From contig OZ038433.1 of assembly GCA_964036275.1 (NCBI GenBank), forward strand, positions 48,175,616 through 48,239,615: DNA of 64,000 nucleotides, in the 5' to 3' direction. Source of the stretch: Litoditis marina. Its lineage: Eukaryota; Nematoda; Chromadorea; Rhabditida; Rhabditidae. The notes under the pieces were generated by a model. That model was not told the DNA's origin. It ran no database searches and was given only the letters and a program-made list of their open reading frames with translations. Of this stretch, positions 58,601-64,000 are shown one piece after another. Each line of letters begins with the position of its first letter. Within the stretch, counting starts at the first letter, position 1. The translations under genes were made by a program, and so were the position numbers.

Positions 58601-58908
58601 ATCAATAGAACATAAGGGTATCTACTCAAACAAAAAAAGGTCAGCTTTTTACAAAATCATTGAAGATATAAGGGTAGCAAATCGAATGAGCATTTGTGAA
58701 AGTTTCATCATATGGCGGTAATAGATTGATGAGCAGGGAACATATTACGGTAGCTTCATAGACGAGCACTGAACAGATTACGGTAACTAAGATTGGGAAC
58801 GATAACGGTAGCTACTTAGATGCGCAGGGAAGAGATTACGGTAGCTACCTGTTTGTTGAAGAAGTATAATGCTCCGGCGACTAGCAGAGCGACGATGAAG
58901 ATGATCAT
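52696..58908 (-). CDS. Modular repeat protein with N-terminal membrane anchor, Ala/Pro-rich region and Lys-rich tail, 13 exons, 366 aa
   Basis: I do not recognise the family. Exons in order of transcription: 58908-58849, 58461-58384, 58163-58080, 57963-57874, 57770-57681, 57596-57507, 57413-57354, 57266-57177, 56709-56615, 54735-54651, 54124-53965, 53303-53223, 52733-52696. Frame and junctions are consistent (1,101 nt). Residues 1-20 (MIIFIVALLVAGALYFFNKQ) form a hydrophobic anchor or signal. Residues 21-214 are seven exon-encoded repeats of the type VSIRGEVANPPSTRTAIPSE then VPKVEDTNQK. Residues 215-274 hold four ES-DVKTAAD repeats. Residues 275-327 are almost pure Ala, Pro, Glu and Gly, and 328-366 are Lys/Ser-rich. 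Four repeat exons are exactly 90 nt and phase 0 at both ends, so exon skipping or duplication keeps the frame. The AATAAA is 11 nt after the stop. It converges with the G-alpha gene. The exact start and any extra exons are unproven. Confidence 0.72.
53584..53770 (-). mobile_element. tRNA-like-domain element, copy 2
   Basis: Inverted copy of the same element in the modular gene's intron between 53303 and 53965. TAGCGCAGCGCTTATCGGC and TTTCGATTCC are read on the minus strand. The same inverted TATAGT ends are present. Confidence 0.7.
54486..54616 (-). repeat. Family A element, copy 11
   Basis: TATACTGTTAGTCAATCGCA to CTTCCAGTATA, in an intron of the modular gene. Confidence 0.78.
54788..55322. 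repeat. Long palindrome, arms about 190 bp
   Basis: AATTCATGAAAAAGTGGGGG on the left mirrors CCCCTACTTTTTCATGAATT on the right. The arms contain CTGCTGTGCGCCCCTTAGAC and its complement. Confidence 0.9.
55430..56010. repeat. Tandem repeat, about 130-bp units, rich in TGACGTCA
   Basis: TGACGTCATCTGG recurs near 55588, 55718 and 55847, with a variant at 55978. TGACGTCAACTTTGCACTTT and CCAGAATCCCAGAATACGTC are conserved within units. TGACGTCA is the classic CRE/ATF palindrome; a regulatory role is only inference. Confidence 0.85.
56536..56550. other. GC-rich 3' hairpin of composite element 2
   Basis: CAGCGC-TTC-GCGCTG, followed by CGCGCGATAA as in copy 1. Confidence 0.75.
56841..57052 (+). repeat. 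Duplicated segment in the modular gene intron
   Basis: AAGTAGCACAATATTAATAG..CACTGCAGTG.GGAAAA..CCAAATATCGCAAAGTAGCT occurs at about 56842-56921 and 56977-57048. Confidence 0.7.
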
Positions 58909-59263
58909 TACCGACCGTTCTTGGCGAGAGAAGATGAGATAAAATGAGAAACGAAAGCCGCGAGTTGCGTTACTTTTCACGGGAAACTGGGAAATTTCCG
59001 GGAAACCGGCTCAGAAAACTGGCCAAACACGTTTCCGGTGACGGCTTTGTCGGAAAACGTAGACGGAAATGAGAGAAAACGGGTGGAGTGTTTCACAGCC
59101 TTTCAACGGGTTTTCATGGTTGGAAACGGGTCTCACCAGACGAAAGCGTCTACAGTTTTATCAAAAACCATAATTAATTTGAAATTATAATAAGGTTTTC
59201 ATCAAACTGAACTAAAGCTTGTTTGAGTGATTGAAGAGAAAACTGGGGAACATTGAGTTTTGA

Positions 59264-59340
59264 CCCCCCCCCCCCCCCCCCAGATTTTCAGGCTGCAGGT
59301 TGGATGGAAGGTTGAAGTGTTAGGGGGGGGGGGGGGGGGG
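59264..59340. other. C18 - 41-bp spacer - G18 homopolymer pair upstream of the modular gene
   Basis: Eighteen C (59264-59281) and eighteen G (59323-59340), perfectly self-complementary, about 360 bp upstream of the minus-strand start codon at 58908. It could form a C:G hairpin or G-quadruplex/i-motif structures. The equal lengths may also partly reflect sequencing limits on homopolymers. Confidence 0.7.
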
Positions 59341-61043
59341 AGGGACTGCAGTGAGGAGCGAAACTTTGGCTTTCCTCAAAACTGAATATGAAAATACGTT
59401 GTGTGTTTTTACCAATTGAATTTACTTTGTTGGATCTCTTGTCTTAACTTACCTTATCCTGTTTGAACACGGAGAAAACAAAAGCGGACGCGTTTGTAAA
59501 CTTCCGGTATCTCGTGAGATGATATCATTAGGAATGAGGCATATCGCGAGTACAGAGTGAAGTTCATGGCTGTCTCTTAGATGTTTTGCTTAGCCATACG
59601 ATTTATGAAGAAAATCCCGGCACGATCGTTGTTTTGGGAAGATTGCTCACGTACAAAAAAGAATCCAGTGTAACATTTCGCTTTTCGAGTTTCGAGTTAT
59701 ATTTGAACAACCCTACCGTCTAGCAATGATGATAGTTGTCCAAAGTGCGCATAACTTAAGTGAATCATTATTGAAATACATCCATTTCATCCTTTTATTA
59801 ATGTTTCTCACAATTCACTTTCATCTAGAGAGGACAACGGATAAATGTGAACAGTTCACGTGTTTTGAGGGAGATCGCAGCAATGCTCGTCTGAATGTTT
59901 CGCCTGGTTTAGAGAAATGCGATGAGTTTCCAAAAATTGTTGAAACCAATTCCAATCAAATTGAAACTCAACAATTGCAGACATCAAACGTTTCTAGTTT
60001 GTTCCGAGACTTAGTCTGGTAAAAGTTGTTTGAGTTTGGGCTAAATGTTTTCGAGTTCGATAAATTCAGATAAATAAATTTAGTGAACGTTCGTCCTTTC
60101 GTGGTGGTGGAAGTTCGGTTCTCTCTTTGAGAAGCAATCAAGAAACTAGATCGTTTCTTCGATTAACGCCTCTAGAGTAGTATTATTGCCTGCAGAAAAG
60201 TATTTCAGAGCAATTGCAGTTCTATTGGACTTTTTCTTTTTTTTCGCTTTCTGGTTGCGCATGTTCGACGTCGACTTGTAGTATATGGCTGTTCATCTAA
60301 TCATGTTGTACGCCATTCCTGTTTGGTTTTATTTCACGTAATTGTACAACTTGATTTCACCCACAGTATATTAAGTGTGTCATTACAGAAATCGGTTATT
60401 GCCTGAATGAAAATGCAATCGAAACAAATTGGTCAAGTAATAATGATAACCTGAACATTTTTACTGCAATTCCATCAACCGTGCTCCTTTTTCGTAAACG
60501 CCAACTTTCCACTCCTCGCTTGCTTTGTGGTAACTGAAAGGTTCGCAAAACAGCGTTCGGATTTTTTCGCTCTCTTTTACAATCTCCAGGCGCGATTCCA
60601 TTCACGTACACCGCTCCTCTGAGAGATGAAACATACGCGAATCAAATTATCTTTTAATCTTTCTCTATCGGGTCACAAAGGTCACTCGAATGTCAACGCC
60701 AAAAGGAAATGGCCTTTCTTTAAGCTCCCTGCCCTTCTGGGGGAATTTCTAAGGGAATTTTTTGAATTATTTGAATTATTAGTTGAATTATTAGAATTAC
60801 TAGAACATTTGCCCTATCTACATTTGATGTACGAAATATGTTCGAATCATTTGTACAGATACCGATGCCAAACTAGTAAAACACTCCGTTGTTTACTGGA
60901 GCTGAATCAAATTATATAATTTCAACAGAGAGTCAATGAAAAGCTGAAAATCACACAAGACTATCAGTCATGATTTTCGTCACCACTCAACTTTGACTTC
61001 TCACCTTTCGTCTGCTTTACCTCGACCCAATTTTGTGGAATCT
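59341..61043. other. No gene supported between the modular gene and the tRNA-like element
   Basis: Contains open frames of 98 and 97 codons (59726-60022, with a hydrophobic N-terminal stretch; 60626-60919, with low-complexity GAATTATT repeats). Neither has homology or splice support that I can see. A worn family-A-like end is possible near 60285-60370. Confidence 0.4.
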
Positions 61044-61225
61044 TTAGTCGTCGCCAACAGAAAAGCGGGAGGGTACTCTATATCTCACTTTCCGCTGTGT
61101 ACGATTCCAATGCTTGCATGTCACGTGCTCTAATAGCGCAGTGGTTAGCGCCCTGCTACCAATTTTTTGCTCACTGGTTCGATTCCGGAAAGCGACAGAA
61201 ATTTATTAATTTGGCACTCACTATA
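61044..61225 (+). mobile_element. tRNA-like-domain element, copy 3
   Basis: Best preserved boxes: TAGCGCAGTGGTTAGCGC and CTGGTTCGATTCCGG. The part before the tRNA-like domain (GGGAGGGTACT..TATCTCACTTTCCGCTGTG) is shared with the other copies. Confidence 0.7.
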
Positions 61226-61436
61226 CTGCCACTACCTGAGAGACTCAGACAATTCCCAGCCAATCGGCCAGCCACTCTTTTATTGGCTGAGCGAGAGAGT
61301 GTGCAGATCAGAGAGACCCAGATGTCTGCGGCCTCATTGACCTGCCCACTCTCTCGCTTTTGTAGCTGGCCAATCGAAGAAAATTGGCGCCCGTTCTGAG
61401 GAGTCCAGAAACATTTGCCGGAGAGTTCAGAAAGTC

Positions 61437-61650
61437 TATAGTTGGTTCCACCAACTTATCTACAGTAACGCTCGAAATTTGGTAAGTTGCCGTTTTGGGA
61501 TTTTGTCCAAATTTCGCTAGTATCTTCATCACCTTCACTACTCAAAACTCTGAGAGTTTGAAACCAAATAGTGACTTGGTCATCAGAAAAAGCCTTTCGA
61601 GTATTTGATGGATTACTGTAGAAGGACACGGATTGGAAAAACAGAGTATA
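61437..61650. repeat. Family P element, copy 5
   Basis: TATAGTTGGTTCCACCAACT to GATTACTGTAGAAGGACACG and CAGAGTATA. It lies about 210 bp after tRNA-like element copy 3. Confidence 0.7.
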
Positions 61651-62233
61651 TTTTTTTTAGTTTCTGGTATCTACCAGTAAGTGTGTTTTAGAAAATACTG
61701 TCCCTACAGCTCGTGAAACCTACGTATTCGCGCAATGTTGCCATGACTACCAACCATCTGGTACCTAACCATGACCGCCGATTACCACATTATACGTCCT
61801 ATTTATGCTGCTGGTAAAACGTAGAGTTACGTTAACTGTAAAATTCATTTGCAACTTCACATTGTACGTCCTATAGAATTCGGTCTGCTTCAAAGATTAT
61901 AGAATTCGATGAAAAGAAAAAACTTGAGTCGAAGAGTTCTTTCCTATTTATGTTGCCCGTGAAACGTAAACTGTGAACAGCACCCTTGCAGAATATGTGC
62001 TTTTTTGTGTTTTTCATTTCACATGAATTCTGCTTCGAGCTTTAATCAAACTAGGGTCAGATAACAATTTTTTATCAGAAATTAATTGATATTTTTGGTA
62101 TCAGCACAGTGGTTCACTTCACCTTTTCCGCTTTGTGTATTTATCACAATGTTTCTTTCTGCAACATGGTAATACCTCAATTTGTCGATTGCCCCCACCA
62201 TGTTTCAACTCCAACTAGTTTAGAGATGCTTAA

Positions 62234-62349
62234 AGAAGGACGATTGTGTGGTCCGATCCTAACGCGTTAGTCCTTTAAACTGCAATACATTTTTCAATTG
62301 CAGTTGAATTGACTGATGCGTCGGGATTGGTCCACCTAATCGTCCTACT
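62234..62349. repeat. Family N hairpin element just upstream of the DZIP1-like gene
   Basis: AAGAAGGACGATTGTGTGGT to GGTCCACCTAATCGTCCTAC. It ends about 44 bp before the start codon at 62393, within the putative promoter or outron. Confidence 0.75.
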
Positions 62350-62392
62350 TTTGCAATTTGCAAAAATAATCTTATTTTACTTTTTTTCCAGA

Positions 62393-63616
62393 ATGAGTGA
62401 TGATGATTTTTGCTCCGATTCCGAAAAACCTTGCTGGAAGTTGATAGGTAAGCAGACATATTCCAATTGGTTTCTTATAATATTTTTCTGAAACCGTCTA
62501 TTAAAAGTTGAAGTTGTAATTAACAATTTGTATTCGGAAATATAAACAAATGTAAAACTTGCTTTTTCATCAACGCAATTTACTATGGAGTCTCTGTTTA
62601 ATGGTGAAAAAGTCATTCAGATATGCTTTTTCCTTGAATACGGGTTATGCTCGGAAAAAGATGTAGTTTCGATCAGTTTTGCTGTGATACTTTTATGTAT
62701 TCTCTTCAGGGGGTTCTCTATTTGAGAAGCGAGAGGAAATGAAACATATGATTATTGAAAAAGTTTCTTCCCGTAAGTTTAAAGTGTGAATGATGATAAG
62801 TTCAGCACTTTCGCTAATTGGGGAACTAACTCGCTGCAATGTTTCACGTGTCCGCAATAAAAAAATTCATGACATCCAGCGCTGATTCTCTGTACAACGG
62901 TCAATGGACAAAAAATAGAAATTTCAGACGAAATAAGCATTCCACTGTTGGAGAGGGGCGTGGCCAAGTTTGACACTCTGCAAGCAGTACTTCCCTCAGT
63001 ACTTCACGCTGATGTAGGCTCTGATGAAACAGTGAAACGCCTGGAAAAACTCTTCCGGATAGCACAAATGCAATTAGAGCATATATTGGTGAGAAAGCAT
63101 ATTTAACAGTGCTATGGAACAATAGATCGAATTTTTTATTAGATTCTCGGAAAACCAACTTTTTCCTAACATTATAAGTTCTTGGCACCTGAAAGATAGT
63201 TGAAGAAACCGTTTCTCTGAAAATTTAACATCTGAATTAGAATTGTGACTTGATAGACATTGAAAACCAATACCAAACATGTATTTTCAACCCTGTGTCC
63301 GGTATTGGTACGTGTTGGAAACAAAAGCCACTTTGGACCACGATTGAATGTTTTTGCATAGGCAAAGCGTGTGTCACACTTCATGCTCCTCACCGTGTAA
63401 TACCACAATTCGTCAGTTGTGATAATTTTCACGTTCCACGTTATTATTCCATTACTACTAGTATCTCGTCACGTTTTCTACTTGTATTTTCAGAAGTCGC
63501 AGCATCATTTACTGGGCGAAATAGAGGTTCTGGAGAAGGAGTTGGTACGAAGGAAAAAGGAGAACAAATCTCTGATGGCAACTGTTCAAAACGACACCAG
63601 CAGGCAGTACTTCAAG
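62393..63616 (+). CDS. DZIP1-like coiled-coil protein, N-terminal part (continues past the window)
   Basis: Exons 62393-62447, 62710-62772, 62928-63088 and 63494-63616 keep one frame and give 134 residues; the donor GTGAGA at 63617 shows the gene continues to the right. The start MSDDDFCSDSEKPCWKLIG follows a TTTTTCCAG acceptor one base before the ATG. The segment RLEKLFRIAQMQLEHILKSQ then HHLLGEIEVLEKEL matches in pattern the N-terminal helical part of DZIP1/Iguana proteins (LIRLAQ...EYLLHSQE...LEERL), just before their coiled coil and C2H2 finger. Known for that family: basal body and ciliary roles. The zinc finger would lie outside the window, so the assignment rests on one helical stretch. 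Other coiled-coil proteins remain possible. Confidence 0.55.
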
Positions 63617-63646
63617 GTGAGATCACTTCGAAAACATTCAAAAGTA

Positions 63647-63958
63647 GCTCTGCTTCTGAAGAACATGTATATTGCTCTGCTTCTGAAGAACATGTATATT
63701 GCTCTGCTTCTAAAGAAAATGTATATTGCTCTGCTTCTAAAGGACATGTATATTGCTCTGCTTCTAAAGAACATGTATATTGCTCTGCTTCTAAAGAACA
63801 TGTATATTGCTCTGCTTCTAAAGAAAATGTATATTGCTCTGCTTCTAAAGAACATGTATATTGCTCTGCTTCTAAAGAACATGTATATTGCTCTGCTTCT
63901 AAAGAAAATGTATATTGCTCTGCTTCTAAAGAACATGTATATTGCTCTGCTCCCAAAC
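63647..63958. repeat. 27-bp minisatellite, about 11.5 units, in an intron of the DZIP1-like gene
   Basis: Units are based on TCTAAAGAACATGTATATTG plus CTCTGCT. Because 27 is divisible by three and no unit carries a stop, one + and two - frames stay open and make spurious ORFs. The variants (AAAGAACATG, AAAGAAAATG) recur as two of the first then one of the second, suggesting 81-bp higher-order growth. It lies just after the exon 4 donor, so I treat it as intronic, although readthrough coding cannot be excluded. Confidence 0.85.
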
Positions 63959-64000
63959 AATGTAAATGTCTACGATAGAAAGAGTAGTCACTCATTCGTA

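Noticed and set aside
59726..60022. 98-codon ORF with a hydrophobic N-terminal segment
   Set aside because: Could be a small secreted protein, but there is no known motif, no splice or poly(A) support and AT-rich codon use unlike nearby exons.
60626..60919. 97-codon ORF with Glu/Leu/Phe repeats
   Set aside because: Low-complexity GAATTATT stretch; no homology or gene signals.
61125..61198. Functional tRNA gene
   Set aside because: A and B boxes are good but the acceptor stem pairs poorly and the segment recurs inside a repeat element; called a tRNA-derived relic instead.
63250..63995. Long ORFs of 242, 124 and 127 codons on both strands near the right edge
   Set aside because: They cross the 27-bp minisatellite, which is open in several frames because the unit length is a multiple of three. 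Only 63494-63616 is a supported exon, and that lies in a different frame.
1..64000. CRISPR array, operons, phage or other prokaryotic systems
   Set aside because: Spliced genes and eukaryotic protein families show this is nuclear DNA of an animal; the tandem repeats here have no unique spacers.
1..64000. Spliced-leader RNA, 5S rRNA or U snRNA genes
   Set aside because: No match by eye to the nematode SL1 leader, the U6 core or 5S internal control regions; a covariance-model search would be needed to exclude divergent ones.

Overview
The window looks like nuclear DNA of a nematode. It has multi-exon genes with short exons (31-197 nt), introns of about 100-2,600 bp that mostly follow GT...TTTCAG rules, and a divergent worm-type G-alpha subunit. 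It is also dense in short inverted-repeat elements. The species cannot be fixed from the sequence alone. I rebuilt exons by hand. Each complete model keeps one reading frame through all its junctions and its coding length is a multiple of three.

Layout. (1) 1011-10168 (+): a 16-exon DCAF17-like gene, a CUL4-DDB1 ubiquitin ligase substrate receptor. (2) 10791-21084 (+): a 15-exon FLAD1-type FAD synthase with a MoCF-like domain and a PP-loop domain. (3) 21.1-43 kb: about 22 kb with no recognisable host gene. It holds a young Ty3/gypsy-type element reduced to Gag-protease plus an integrase scrap, a miniature LTR element (TRIM), a non-LTR reverse transcriptase remnant cut by a TTAA-flanked element, and many hairpin elements. 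(4) 43019-51423 (+): two unassigned coding exons, then a 9-exon G-alpha gene. (5) 52696-58908 (-): a 13-exon gene built largely from duplicated, phase-symmetric exons. It predicts a small membrane-anchored protein with a repeat region, an Ala/Pro-rich region and a Lys-rich tail, and I do not recognise its family. (6) 62393 to the right edge (+): the first four exons of a DZIP1-like coiled-coil gene, followed by a 27-bp minisatellite.

The recognised genes do not form an obvious pathway: protein turnover, flavin cofactor synthesis, G-protein signalling and a probable cilium-related protein. The G-alpha gene and the modular gene converge tail to tail.

The most unusual content is in the repeats. 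Two elements of nearly equal length (about 1.77 kb, at 21353-23120 and 54788-56562) have the same three-part plan and the same orientation: a palindromic 5' part starting near AAAAAGTGGGGG, a tandem core (139-bp or 130-bp units), and a conserved 3' end with a GC-rich hairpin whose closing base pair has changed on both sides. Also notable are three copies of an inverted-repeat element carrying a tRNA-like domain with both internal promoter boxes, and 11 copies of a roughly 130-bp element containing TCACGTGA.
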